NCBI GenBank assembly: GCA_900551915.1
Contig: URXT01000043.1
Span: forward strand, 1 to 14,583
From: an uncultured bacterium
Lineage (GTDB): Bacteria; Cyanobacteriota; Vampirovibrionia; Gastranaerophilales; Gastranaerophilaceae
Direction of reading: 5' to 3'
Length of the DNA: 14,583 bases
Shown here: piece by piece, positions 1 to 5,777 of the stretch
How positions within the stretch are numbered: position 1 is the first letter of the stretch
Layout of the letters: the number at the start of each line of letters is the position of its first letter
The notes under the pieces: generated by a model
The model's database searches: none
Told to the model about the DNA's origin: nothing
The model's input: only the letters and a program-made list of their open reading frames with translations
Translations under genes and position numbers: made by a program

Positions 1-1
1 T

Positions 2-190
2 ACAATCCAAAAAACAGTTGCTAAAGGCAAAAAAGTAACTTTAGTTGGTTTCGGTACTTTTGAAGCACGTAAAAGAGCTGCAAGAACTGGACGTAATCCG
101 CAAACAGGTAAAGAATTGAAAATCCCTGCAAAAACTGTTCCGGCATTTTCAGCAGGTAAAAAATTCAAAACTATTGTTAACGGAAAATAG
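2..190 (+). CDS. HU-family DNA-binding protein, C-terminal part (5' end outside window)
   Basis: The last 62 codons of a histone-like HU/IHF-family protein are present; the N-terminal dimerisation helices lie before the window. The visible part holds the beta-arm region: V-x-L-V-G-F-G-T-F, then [11 protein letters not shown], which is the hallmark arm tip with the intercalating proline, followed by the [17 protein letters not shown]-terminal strand and helix. HU proteins bind DNA without strong sequence preference as homodimers, bend it and compact the nucleoid. A proline-tipped arm and an ordinary Lys-rich C-terminus fit HU better than IHF, but the family cannot be split further from this fragment. 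A strong terminator follows 21 bases after the stop. Confidence 0.93.
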   Translation, partial: TIQKTVAKGKKVTLVGFGTFEARKRAARTGRNPQTGKELKIPAKTVPAFSAGKKFKTIVNGK

Positions 191-211
191 TTTGTGATAA
201 TACAAAAGTTT

Positions 212-240
212 TGCGCCCGTCAAAGACGGGCGCATTTTTT
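212..240 (+). terminator. Intrinsic terminator of the HU gene
   Basis: A perfect 10-bp GC-rich stem (212-221 with 225-234, arm TGCGCCCGTC) closes a three-base AAA loop and is followed directly by six T (235-240). It stands out sharply in an AT-rich region and ends the HU transcript. Confidence 0.93.
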
Positions 241-291
241 AATGTTTTTATACTATTTACATTTTTCAAAAAATGTATTAAACTTTAACTT

Positions 292-1074
292 ATGGAATTA
301 ACAGTATTAGTAGACAACAGTACACAAAAAGATTATGATTTACGTGCAGAGTTCGGGCTTTCGATTTTGCTTGAAGACGAATTTCATAAAGTTATTTTTG
401 ATTGCGGTTACAGCGATGTTTTTATAAAGAATGCATATCATATGGGGATTGAACTTGCGGATGTTACTGATATTGTTCTTTCTCATAGTCATAATGACCA
501 CACGGGAGGTTTTTTGTGGCTTCAAAATCTTTATAAAAAACTGTTAAAAGTTGGATTTGTAATAAATAATAAGAGGTTGATTGTTCACCCCTACATTTTT
601 CAACCACACTTGGATGAAAATTTTGAAAACATTGGGTTTCCTGGTGACGAAAGCTCCATAGGAGACTTTTTCGAAATAGCTTATACAAAAGAGCCGTATC
701 ATATTACGGAAAATCTTATATATCTCGGCGAATTCCCTGTATCAGACAGCAGCGAAGACCCTGATGAAACTGCACTTGTTTATACATCACCTAAAGGTCT
801 TGTAATAATTTCAGGATGCGCGCATGCAGGGCTGGCTAACATAGTTGAGTATGCTAAACAGGTTACAAATCAGCATAAAATCTATGCTATAATTGGTGGA
901 GTTCATCTTTTAGCAAAATCCGATAATGAAGTTAAAAAACTTGGTATTTATTTGCAGAGACAGGGTGTTCAAATGGTGTTCCCCTGCCATTGCTGTGATT
1001 TAAGGGCTAAGATTATTTTATCAAAATATGTTCCTGTAAAAGAAGCATATTCCGGATTTAAAATGTCGATTTAA
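292..1074 (+). CDS. MBL-fold metallo-hydrolase (COG1237-like, dihydropteroate-synthase-type subgroup)
   Basis: A 260-aa metallo-beta-lactamase-fold hydrolase. The metal-binding motif HSHNDH is at residues 65-70 (H65, H67, D69, H70). Further likely ligands are H178 in SGCAHAG, H205 in IGGVHL and H233 in the Cys-rich PCHCCD near the end. The GCAHAG / GGVHL / PCHC order and the length match the COG1237 group, often annotated as metal-dependent hydrolase or methyl-aminobenzene ribofuranosyl phosphate synthase-like; the true substrate is not predictable. No signal peptide or membrane segment is seen, so it is probably cytosolic. No clear Shine-Dalgarno precedes the ATG at 292, but the ORF starts VLVDN, as is usual for the family's first strand. 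It is convergent with the pseudopilin, only two bases between stops, with no terminator there. Confidence 0.88.
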   Translation: MELTVLVDNSTQKDYDLRAEFGLSILLEDEFHKVIFDCGYSDVFIKNAYHMGIELADVTDIVLSHSHNDHTGGFLWLQNLYKKLLKVGFVINNKRLIVHPYIFQPHLDENFENIGFPGDESSIGDFFEIAYTKEPYHITENLIYLGEFPVSDSSEDPDETALVYTSPKGLVIISGCAHAGLANIVEYAKQVTNQHKIYAIIGGVHLLAKSDNEVKKLGIYLQRQGVQMVFPCHCCDLRAKIILSKYVPVKEAYSGFKMSI

Positions 1075-1076
1075 GC

Positions 1077-1838
1077 TTATTTCGGAAGATTTTTAAAATA
1101 ATCTTTGTCATTCAGTGCATTGTATGTGCAGCCTGCTCCGTTCATGCTGTTTGTTGAAGTTGGAGAACAATATTTGTCTGTCTTGCTGTAATAATCAGTG
1201 TTTGGTGCACCCATCGGAAGTAATGTCCCTTTATCATTTATCTGAAACATAAACAAATCATGCCCTAAGCGATTAGGGTTTTTGTTATAGCTGTTTACAT
1301 CAACAGATATATACAACCTGACTGCAGTTCCACTGTTTTCAATTAAAACAAGACTGCCGTCATTAAGTACAAATTGACCGTCATCAAAGAGGTTGATATT
1401 TATATCTTTTTGACCGTTATAAGTTTTGTATTTTCTTGCCTGGCTTGCATCTCCTTGAAAGCCGCTTCCGGTTGTGTTTGGAATACAAGCGCTGTTTGAG
1501 TCTTGTGCACCAAGTCCACAGTCTTCAATTACTTGAAGATATTTCATTAATATGGGTTTCATTTCATATATTTTAAGATTCTCCGGTGTAGCTCGTTCAC
1601 CGCTCTGGGCCTGATGCATGTCTAAGGCCTGTCCTATTAAGGAATAACTGCGTTTTAAGCCGGCTTCAAGCTGTTTATTTCTGCTGTTATTTATAACTGC
1701 GGGTAAAGTCATGGCCGCAACTATTCCAATAATTCCTAGTGTGATAAGAACTTCCGCTAATGTAAACGAGTCTTGATATTTATCGGCAGAGATATCTACG
1801 TGCGTAGCACCCTCTGCTAAAGTAAATGCTTTTTTCAT
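1077..1838 (-). CDS. Type IV pilin-like / type II secretion pseudopilin with a doubled prepilin motif
   Basis: A 253-aa prepilin-type protein. I start it at 1838, not at the upstream in-frame ATG (1895), because AGAGAGG lies 7 bases before this ATG and the product then begins MKKAFTLAE, the classical class III leader. Unusually, FTLAE occurs twice: residues 5-9, then a 15-residue hydrophilic spacer (GATHVDISADKYQDS), then FTLAE again at 25-29, running straight into the hydrophobic assembly helix (about 25-46). The C-terminal half has a D180-V-N-...-K-N-P-N-...-G-H-D194 loop, like the metal-binding loop of GspG-type major pseudopilins, and four Cys (107, 118, 224, 237) that could form disulphides. 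It should be processed by a prepilin peptidase and displayed in a pilus or pseudopilus. No other secretion genes are nearby, so it is an orphan minor pilin here. It is divergent from the XRE regulator. Confidence 0.88.
   Translation of the reverse strand: MKKAFTLAEGATHVDISADKYQDSFTLAEVLITLGIIGIVAAMTLPAVINNSRNKQLEAGLKRSYSLIGQALDMHQAQSGERATPENLKIYEMKPILMKYLQVIEDCGLGAQDSNSACIPNTTGSGFQGDASQARKYKTYNGQKDININLFDDGQFVLNDGSLVLIENSGTAVRLYISVDVNSYNKNPNRLGHDLFMFQINDKGTLLPMGAPNTDYYSKTDKYCSPTSTNSMNGAGCTYNALNDKDYFKNLPK
1767..1811 (-). repeat. 45-nt insert (GATHV...DS) between two FTLAE motifs, containing a small palindrome
   Basis: These 15 codons separate two copies of FTLAE in the pseudopilin leader. The copies (codons at 1826-1812 and 1766-1752) differ at three synonymous third positions, so they are not a fresh duplication. 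The insert contains the inverted repeat CTACG-TG-CGTAG at 1796-1807 (+ strand). Confidence 0.6.
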
Positions 1839-1885
1839 AATTAAACCTCTCTTTTCATATAATATATTTATTGATTGTATTTTTA

Positions 1886-1939
1886 TACGTATCAACCGTA
1901 CGTATATTTGTCTTGAGCTTACGTATAGACTGTACGTAT
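1886..1939. promoter_or_regulatory. Four-box TACGTAT operator in the pilin/XRE divergent region
   Basis: TACGTAT occurs at 1886, 1899, 1920 and 1933 (start positions), all on the + strand, with 13, 21 and 13 bp between starts. This makes two equally built pairs. The last box overlaps the ATG of the XRE gene (1938), and no Shine-Dalgarno is seen before that ATG, so its mRNA may be leaderless or very short. The first box overlaps a TTGATA that could be a -35 for the pilin promoter on the minus strand. The simplest reading is that the adjacent XRE protein binds here to control both itself and the pseudopilin; that is inferred from position and symmetry. Confidence 0.7.
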
Positions 1940-2162
1940 GAGCTATGATTTCTATAAAAATCTGGGCAGAAATATCAAGGCACGCCGCAAAGTTCTAGGC
2001 TTAACCCAACAGCAGCTTGCCGATAAAATGGATATTTCTCTCAATTTTATGGGAAAAATAGAAGTCGCTTTTTCAAAACCCTCGCTTGATACTTTAATAG
2101 AATTCGCAGATGCTCTTGAAACTACAGTCAGCGATTTGACCAAATTTGATAACGAAATTTAA
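1938..2162 (+). CDS. Small XRE-family transcriptional regulator
   Basis: A 74-aa protein that is almost only a Cro/C1-type helix-turn-helix domain (about residues 7-67). Visible features are N12-I-K-A-R-R, GLTQQQLADKMDIS (helices 1-2), the recognition helix LNFMGKIE (about 35-42), and S-K-P-S-L-D-T-L-I-E-F-A-D-A-L, the usual closing helices. There is no extra sensor domain, so it probably works as a simple dimeric DNA binder. The ATG at 1938 is the only sensible start, yet it has no ribosome binding site and sits inside the last TACGTAT box, which suggests tight self-control. It is divergent from the pseudopilin and lies just upstream of the rpmI promoter, which is separate. One more TACGTAT box upstream of the DUF3137 gene could be a second target. 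Confidence 0.9.
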   Translation: MSYDFYKNLGRNIKARRKVLGLTQQQLADKMDISLNFMGKIEVAFSKPSLDTLIEFADALETTVSDLTKFDNEI

Positions 2163-2169
2163 CATTTGC

Positions 2170-2198
2170 TTGCAATTAAAACTTCCTCGTAATACAAT
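2170..2198 (+). promoter_or_regulatory. Sigma70-type promoter for rpmI-rplT
   Basis: TTGCAA (2170-2175) and TACAAT (2193-2198) are separated by exactly 17 bases; -35 matches 4 of 6 and -10 matches 5 of 6 consensus bases. Transcription should begin near 2205, giving a leader of about 70 bases before rpmI. Confidence 0.65.
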
Positions 2199-2204
2199 AA
2201 AATC

Positions 2205-2240
2205 AGCCGAAAGTTTCACGGCTTTGGTATGCCTGAAACT
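2205..2240 (+). promoter_or_regulatory. Structured leader of rpmI-rplT, possible ribosomal-protein autoregulation site
   Basis: Two hairpins compete for the same bases. Hairpin A pairs AGCCG (2205-2209) with CGGCT (2219-2223). Hairpin B pairs AGTTTCA (2212-2218) plus GGC (2220-2222), with C2219 bulged, to GCC (2231-2233) plus TGAAACT (2234-2240), with an 8-base loop. L20 is known to repress its own operon through leader RNA in Bacillus and E. coli. That this leader does the same is inference; it shows no clear T-tract, so control would be at translation. Confidence 0.4.
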
Positions 2241-2275
2241 AACTCGTTAATACTTAACCAAAAAAGGAGAAGAAA

Positions 2276-2485
2276 ATGCCAAAAATGAAAACACACAGAT
2301 CTGCTGCTAAACGCTACAAAGTTACAGCAACAGGCAAAATCACCAGAAGAAAAGCAGGTATAGGCCACTTGCTCCAACACAAATCTTCATCCAGAAAACG
2401 CAGACTTTTCTCGGTTGAACAGATTTCAGATGCACAGGTAAAATTGGTATCTCATGAGTTACCATACAAGAAGTATTCAAGATAG
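2276..2485 (+). CDS. rpmI: 50S ribosomal protein L35
   Basis: A 69-aa very basic protein with the L35 signature: [20 protein letters not shown] at the start, [13 protein letters not shown] in the middle and S-S-R-K-R-R-L, ending near YKKYSR. Family members are usually 64-66 aa, so this is complete and slightly long. It is part of the large ribosomal subunit. A good AGGAGA stands 7 bases before the ATG. It is first in a two-gene operon with rplT 9 bases downstream. The usual upstream partner infC is absent; an XRE regulator on its own transcription unit takes that place. Confidence 0.97.
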   Translation: MPKMKTHRSAAKRYKVTATGKITRRKAGIGHLLQHKSSSRKRRLFSVEQISDAQVKLVSHELPYKKYSR

Positions 2486-2494
2486 GAGCAAACA

Positions 2495-2845
2495 ATGAGA
2501 GTAAAACGTGGTAATGTTAGTCGTAAAAGACATAAGAAAATATTAAAACTTGCTAAAGGCTTTATTGGAGCAAGAAGCAGAATTTTTAAAGTAGCAAATA
2601 TCGCTGTTATGAAAGCTTTGAAATACGCTTACAGAGACAGACGCACTACAAAACGTAATATGCGCCGTTTGTGGATTGTAAGAATTAACGCAGCAGTTAG
2701 AGACCGTGGTATGAGCTACTCAAGATTTGTTAATGCTTGCAAAAAAGCTAATATCATCGTAAACAGAAAAATGCTTGCTGATTTGGCAGTTAAAGACCCT
2801 GAAGCTTTTCAGGTAGTTTTCGAAGCTGCTAAGGCTGCTAAGTAA
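2495..2845 (+). CDS. rplT: 50S ribosomal protein L20
   Basis: A 116-aa basic protein of standard L20 length. Landmarks are the [20 protein letters not shown] start, [28 protein letters not shown] and the C-terminal globular part around [16 protein letters not shown] and [10 protein letters not shown]20 binds 23S rRNA early and is required to start 50S assembly. In several bacteria it also represses its own operon by binding leader mRNA. AGGAG precedes the ATG by 7 bases. The operon ends at a terminator 26 bases after the stop. Confidence 0.97.
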   Translation: MRVKRGNVSRKRHKKILKLAKGFIGARSRIFKVANIAVMKALKYAYRDRRTTKRNMRRLWIVRINAAVRDRGMSYSRFVNACKKANIIVNRKMLADLAVKDPEAFQVVFEAAKAAK

Positions 2846-2870
2846 GTTAAAATTTCAAAAGATATTAATA

Positions 2871-2902
2871 AAACCCGTTCAGTTTTTACAGAGCGGGTTT
2901 TT
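2871..2902. terminator. Terminator after rplT, also able to serve the convergent DUF3137 gene
   Basis: A 10-bp stem (2871-2880, AAACCCGTTC, with 2891-2900, one G-T pair) has a 10-base loop and ends in a T run (2898-2902). The A-rich left flank gives a T-rich tail on the minus strand as well. Confidence 0.85.
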
Positions 2903-2920
2903 AAATACAAATTTTATAAT

Positions 2921-3853
2921 TTATAATACAGCTTGTTTATCGAGTTTCAGATAATCAATCAGGTTTAAAACGGAAACAAACTGGTTGCAAAGCTGCTGAA
3001 ATTGTTTTGTGTCCGTAACAGGTTTAACAAGACTTCCGAGTGAAAAAAGGTCTTTTGTAGGTTTCATTGCAATGAGTATCTGGCCCTGATAAAACGCACA
3101 GCGGACAGCTTTGCAGCGAAACGCCATTTTAATTCCGGCAAGTTTCTCCATAAATGTCGGTGTCAGAATGTATCTTGCTTCAACCTCATCGTCTGTAAAA
3201 ACATCATATCTTTTTTCAAATTTAATGTCTTCCAATTCCGTATGGCGCAGATGCGAAAGCGGTGATTTATGAAACATTGTGTCTTCCATTAAAACTGTGT
3301 GTCCTTTGAAATTTTTATTCATATCAAGCTTGATACAAAGGCCTTTAAAAACGGTTGTGCTATTTTTGCCTGAACCACGTATATATTCAGCCTCAATAAT
3401 ATCAATAGGAACACCTTTGTATGTTCCGATAAACCCGTCATCGATTATCTGACGTGTAAATTCTGTGAAAAGTCCTGCTGATACAAAGTTTTCCGATTTT
3501 TCAAAAGGGTAACTCTGGCTCCAGACCATGTTGCCAAAGCATGATGAAACAACATGCATAATTTTTGATTTAAGCTTTGATTCAAAAGCTTTTTTGTGAA
3601 TCCAATACGTACCAATACCAAAGCCAATCAGATAAATACCAGGCTCTTCAACTCTTTTGCCTTTAATATTAAATGCTATAATAAACCAGAAATACGCAAT
3701 TCCAAGTCCTATCAGAACAATTGTCCAAAAAATTGCCCAGAACAGTTTATTTTTTCTTTCATTTTCAAAACCTCTAATTGCCGGGACTAAAACCTTATGG
3801 TATTTTTCATAAAAATTTCTTTTGAAAGTATTTAAATCATCAAATTCTTGCAT
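2921..3853 (-). CDS. DUF3137-type inner-membrane protein
   Basis: A 310-aa protein with a short N-terminal amphipathic region, two membrane segments (about 38-61 and 72-86) and a large soluble C-terminal part. Phrases such as SAGLF, DGFIGTYKGVPIDIIEAEY, FKGLCIKLD, F-T-D-D-E-V-E-A-R-Y-I-L-T and FRCKAVRCAFYQGQILIAM fit the DUF3137 family, whose members have this two-helix plus beta-rich layout. Its function is unknown; family members are often found near LemA-type genes, but none is here. The start is preceded by GGAAAAG, a weak Shine-Dalgarno. A 13-base element identical to part of the pilin/XRE operator lies 35 bases upstream, which hints that the XRE protein may control it. It converges on the rplT terminator. 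Confidence 0.75.
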   Translation of the reverse strand: MQEFDDLNTFKRNFYEKYHKVLVPAIRGFENERKNKLFWAIFWTIVLIGLGIAYFWFIIAFNIKGKRVEEPGIYLIGFGIGTYWIHKKAFESKLKSKIMHVVSSCFGNMVWSQSYPFEKSENFVSAGLFTEFTRQIIDDGFIGTYKGVPIDIIEAEYIRGSGKNSTTVFKGLCIKLDMNKNFKGHTVLMEDTMFHKSPLSHLRHTELEDIKFEKRYDVFTDDEVEARYILTPTFMEKLAGIKMAFRCKAVRCAFYQGQILIAMKPTKDLFSLGSLVKPVTDTKQFQQLCNQFVSVLNLIDYLKLDKQAVL

Positions 3854-3888
3854 AACTTTTCCAGTTTAAGATATTTTGAGTTTGTCAG

Positions 3889-3901
3889 GTACGTATATTT
3901 G
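3889..3901. promoter_or_regulatory. Second GTACGTATATTTG element, upstream of the DUF3137 gene
   Basis: GTACGTATATTTG here is identical to 1898-1910. Both lie in the same orientation relative to the minus-strand gene they precede (pseudopilin there, DUF3137 here). Only a single good box is present, with no 13-bp-spaced partner. A 13-base match could occur by chance in a window this size, so shared regulation is only suggested. Confidence 0.4.
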
Positions 3902-4005
3902 ATGTATTTTGTTACAAAAAGTTACAATTGGTTTTTTGCAGGCAATTTCAGTGTGAAAATTTTCTTTATATATACAAGGGTTGAAAAATTTGGAGTAATA
4001 CGATT

Positions 4006-4185
4006 ATGAAAAAGGGGAATTATTTCACCGGAAGTTTGGCCTGCCAAAGTCTTTGTGACTGTTCTTTATGCGATTTACCGATAGAGGTACAAACTGCAAA
4101 GACAGAAGAAAAACTTCCAAACAAATCTAAAAACAATACGCTCAAAAAGATTTTAGAAAAAGTAAGCGAAATAGTAGCTGCATAA
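4006..4185 (+). CDS. Small Cys-rich protein (59 aa), unknown function
   Basis: A short ORF with a good start: GGAG at 3992-3995, ten bases before the ATG. The 59-aa product has a Cys-rich front with C13, C17, C19 and C22 (C-x3-C-x-C-x2-C within SLACQSLCDCSLCDL) and a charged, probably helical tail (about 32-59) rich in Lys and Glu, ending KILEKVSEIVAA. There is no signal peptide or membrane span. The Cys pattern could bind a metal or an iron-sulphur centre, or be modified, but it matches no family I know. It is followed after 41 bases by another small gene in the same direction, and both end at the palindromic terminator, so they are probably one operon. Confidence 0.6.
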   Translation: MKKGNYFTGSLACQSLCDCSLCDLPIEVQTAKTEEKLPNKSKNNTLKKILEKVSEIVAA

Positions 4186-4226
4186 TGTAAAAAGCTGCTG
4201 CAATTTTAACAAAACGGAGAAAAATT

Positions 4227-4589
4227 ATGCCGTCTTTATCAGATGATTTTCAAATACCAATAATGTATCAGGATTTGCGCAATCCGTCAGTAGGAATTGC
4301 TCCGCCTTTTGGTATGTATACAAATCTTCTTGGCGGTGTAAGAATGCAGGGCGGTTTGGAACAAGATAAATTCGTTATGCAAAATCGCCGTAAAAAAGAT
4401 TACAATGCCATGAAAGCTGTCGGATTAGCTATTGTCGCACTCGGTTCTGCGCTTGTATTGAAAAATAAAGGCGTTGGAAAGTGGATTTCAACGAATTGGA
4501 ATAGTGCTTCAAACTGGGTAACAAATTTTTGGAAAGGCCTAAAAGGTAAGTTTACTAAATCTGCTCCGGCATCTGGCGGAAATCCTTAA
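4227..4589 (+). CDS. Small hypothetical membrane protein (120 aa)
   Basis: A complete ORF with GGAG 8 bases before the ATG. The N-terminal 55 residues are polar and rich in Pro and Gly (F-G-M-Y-T-N-L-L-G-G-V-R-M at about 28-40). A basic stretch NRRKKDYN (53-60) is followed by one membrane-spanning helix (about 63-79, AVGLAIVALGSALVL), and then a Trp- and Lys-rich tail, KWISTNWNSASNWVTNFWKG (85-104), that looks amphipathic. The positive charge before the helix puts the N-terminus inside. I do not recognise the family. It is probably lineage-specific, like the neighbouring Cys-rich ORF with which it appears to share a transcript. Confidence 0.75.
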   Translation: MPSLSDDFQIPIMYQDLRNPSVGIAPPFGMYTNLLGGVRMQGGLEQDKFVMQNRRKKDYNAMKAVGLAIVALGSALVLKNKGVGKWISTNWNSASNWVTNFWKGLKGKFTKSAPASGGNP

Positions 4590-4614
4590 ATAAATTTTTA
4601 TACGCAGCCCGAAT

Positions 4615-4646
4615 AAAATGCAGAAATTTAAATTTCTGCATTTTTG
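4615..4646. terminator. Perfect 30-bp palindromic terminator
   Basis: Positions 4615-4644 are a perfect palindrome with 15-bp arms (AAAATGCAGAAATTT and its complement). The right arm ends in TTTTT (4641-4645). It ends the 4006-4589 transcript and by symmetry can stop transcription from either side. Read-through into yajQ is unlikely without its own promoter. Confidence 0.88.
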
Positions 4647-4652
4647 TGTTAT

Positions 4653-4661
4653 TGTTATAAA
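4653..4661 (+). promoter_or_regulatory. Possible extended -10 promoter for yajQ
   Basis: TGTTATAAA matches the extended -10 pattern TGnTATAAT at all but the last base. It sits just after the terminator and about 35 bases before the yajQ start. No convincing -35 is seen, as that place is inside the palindrome. Confidence 0.4.
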
Positions 4662-4695
4662 AACAAGTTTAGACATTACAAAGGGGGTTAATATT

Positions 4696-5196
4696 ATGGC
4701 AAAAGATTGCAGTTTTGATGTTGTTTCAGAATTCGACAAGCAGGAGCTTTTGAACGCGGTCGACCAGGCGCAGCGTGAAATTTCCTCAAGATTTGACTTG
4801 AAGAATACTAATTCTGAAATTAAATTAGAAGCAGACAAATCAATTACGATTACAACTGCAGACGAAATGAAATTGCGCAATATTTATGATATTTTGCAAT
4901 CAAAACTCGTAAAAAGAAATCTAAGTATCAGAATACTTGACCCGCAGGGGATTGAAAACGCGTTAGGCGGAAATGTCAGACAGGTTTATAATTTGCGAAA
5001 AGGTCTTACTCAGGAATTAGCGAAAAAGATTTCTGCTGATATAAAGGACATGAAGAAAAAAGTTCAAGCTTCAATTCAGGGTGATTCAGTAAGGGTTTCA
5101 GGCAAAGACAAGGATGATTTGCAAGAGGTTATTAAAATGCTTCGCGCAAATGAAGAAAAATACGATTATCCTTTGCAGTTTACAAATTACAGATAA
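4696..5196 (+). CDS. yajQ: YajQ-family nucleotide-binding protein
   Basis: A 166-aa protein, close to the usual 160-165 aa. I start it at 4696, where AAGGGGGT precedes the ATG by 7 bases; the longer in-frame ORF from 4618 begins inside the terminator and encodes a non-family extension. The YajQ signature is clear: SFDVVSEFDKQELLNAVDQA, the following EISSRFDLK, then L-E-A-D-K-S-I-T-I, and the end G-K-D-K-D-D-L-Q-E-V-I-K-M-L-R with a terminal DYPLQFTNYR. The protein has two ferredoxin-like domains. Family members bind nucleotides, and one Xanthomonas member is a cyclic di-GMP effector; whether this one binds c-di-GMP is not visible. It is a single-gene unit between two terminators. Confidence 0.95.
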   Translation: MAKDCSFDVVSEFDKQELLNAVDQAQREISSRFDLKNTNSEIKLEADKSITITTADEMKLRNIYDILQSKLVKRNLSIRILDPQGIENALGGNVRQVYNLRKGLTQELAKKISADIKDMKKKVQASIQGDSVRVSGKDKDDLQEVIKMLRANEEKYDYPLQFTNYR

Positions 5197-5236
5197 GTTA
5201 ATAAGGTGTACCTTTTTAAAACTGTTTTCTATAAAT

Positions 5237-5268
5237 AAAAGCTTTTGAAAAAATCAAAAGCTTTTTTT
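5237..5268 (+). terminator. Terminator of yajQ
   Basis: A 12-bp stem (5237-5248, AAAAGCTTTTGA, with 5254-5265) has a five-A loop and a run of seven T (5262-5268). Confidence 0.9.
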
Positions 5269-5303
5269 ATTAGTGTGTATAATTTTTGTAAATCAATCGA
5301 ATT

Positions 5304-5660
5304 TTAATGAATTTCCGTGATGTTATTTTTATCATCAACCATAACTACTGTAGGTTTGTGTTTTTCGATTTCTTCCGGCGTCAGGTAGGTGTATGAAACA
5401 ATAATAACCTTGTCGCCCGGCTGAACCTTTCTTGCTGCTGCTCCGTTCAGACAAATACATCCTGTGTCAGGTTTCCCTTTAATAACATACGTCTGAAATC
5501 TTTCGCCGTTATTAACATCCAAAATTTCAACCTTTTGCCATTCTTTGATATTTGCGGCTTTCATTAAAGTTTCGTCTATTGTGATTGAACCGACGTAATT
5601 TAAATTTGCGTCTGTAACTGTGGCTCTATGTATTTTTGAAAATAAAAATTCTTGTAACAT
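5304..5660 (-). CDS. panD: Aspartate 1-decarboxylase (pyruvoyl enzyme)
   Basis: A 118-aa PanD, which turns L-aspartate into beta-alanine for pantothenate and coenzyme A synthesis. The proenzyme cleaves itself between G24 and S25 (NYVGSITID), making Ser25 the pyruvoyl cofactor. Other active-site residues stand at their standard places: K9, H11, R54, Y58 and N72 (C-L-N-G-A-A-A-R). It is slightly shorter than the 126-aa E. coli enzyme at the C-terminus. AGAGGT precedes the ATG by 6 bases. No other pantothenate gene is nearby. It lies downstream of the GH13 gene on the same strand, 117 bases away, with a weak hairpin between, so it could be transcribed either alone or with that operon. Confidence 0.96.
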   Translation of the reverse strand: MLQEFLFSKIHRATVTDANLNYVGSITIDETLMKAANIKEWQKVEILDVNNGERFQTYVIKGKPDTGCICLNGAAARKVQPGDKVIIVSYTYLTPEEIEKHKPTVVMVDDKNNITEIH

Positions 5661-5728
5661 TTTAATACCTCTGAGTTTATTTTAAAACAAACAAATTTAA
5701 AAATAAATAGCTAACTTTTAAGCGTTCA

Positions 5729-5759
5729 AAGAAATACAACCTGTTAAGGTTGCATTCTT
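5729..5759 (-). terminator. Weak hairpin between the GH13 gene and panD
   Basis: CAACCT (5737-5742) pairs with AGGTTG (5747-5752) around a four-base loop. Imperfect outer pairing extends the stem to 5729 and 5759. On the minus strand it is followed by the T-rich TATTTCTTT, so it may act as a leaky terminator after the GH13 gene. Confidence 0.4.
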
Positions 5760-5777
5760 CTTGTTTATTTAATGTGC

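Noticed and set aside
259..276. Small palindrome ACATTTTT-C-AAAAAATGT before the MBL gene as second terminator or operator
   Set aside because: It is purely A/T-rich except its ends, no T-run follows, and it is not repeated; common by chance in this composition.
1839..1895. N-terminal extension of the pseudopilin by 19 residues
   Set aside because: The 1838 start has AGAGAGG and gives the standard MKKAFTLAE leader; the extension would lie in the operator region.
3911..3926. GTTACA direct repeat (GTTACAAAAAGTTACA) near the DUF3137 promoter
   Set aside because: Two 6-base copies only, in a low-complexity stretch; no further copies seen.
4618..4695. N-terminal extension of YajQ by 26 residues
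   Set aside because: It starts inside the palindromic terminator, lacks a ribosome binding site and has no family similarity; ATG 4696 has AAGGGGGT at good spacing.
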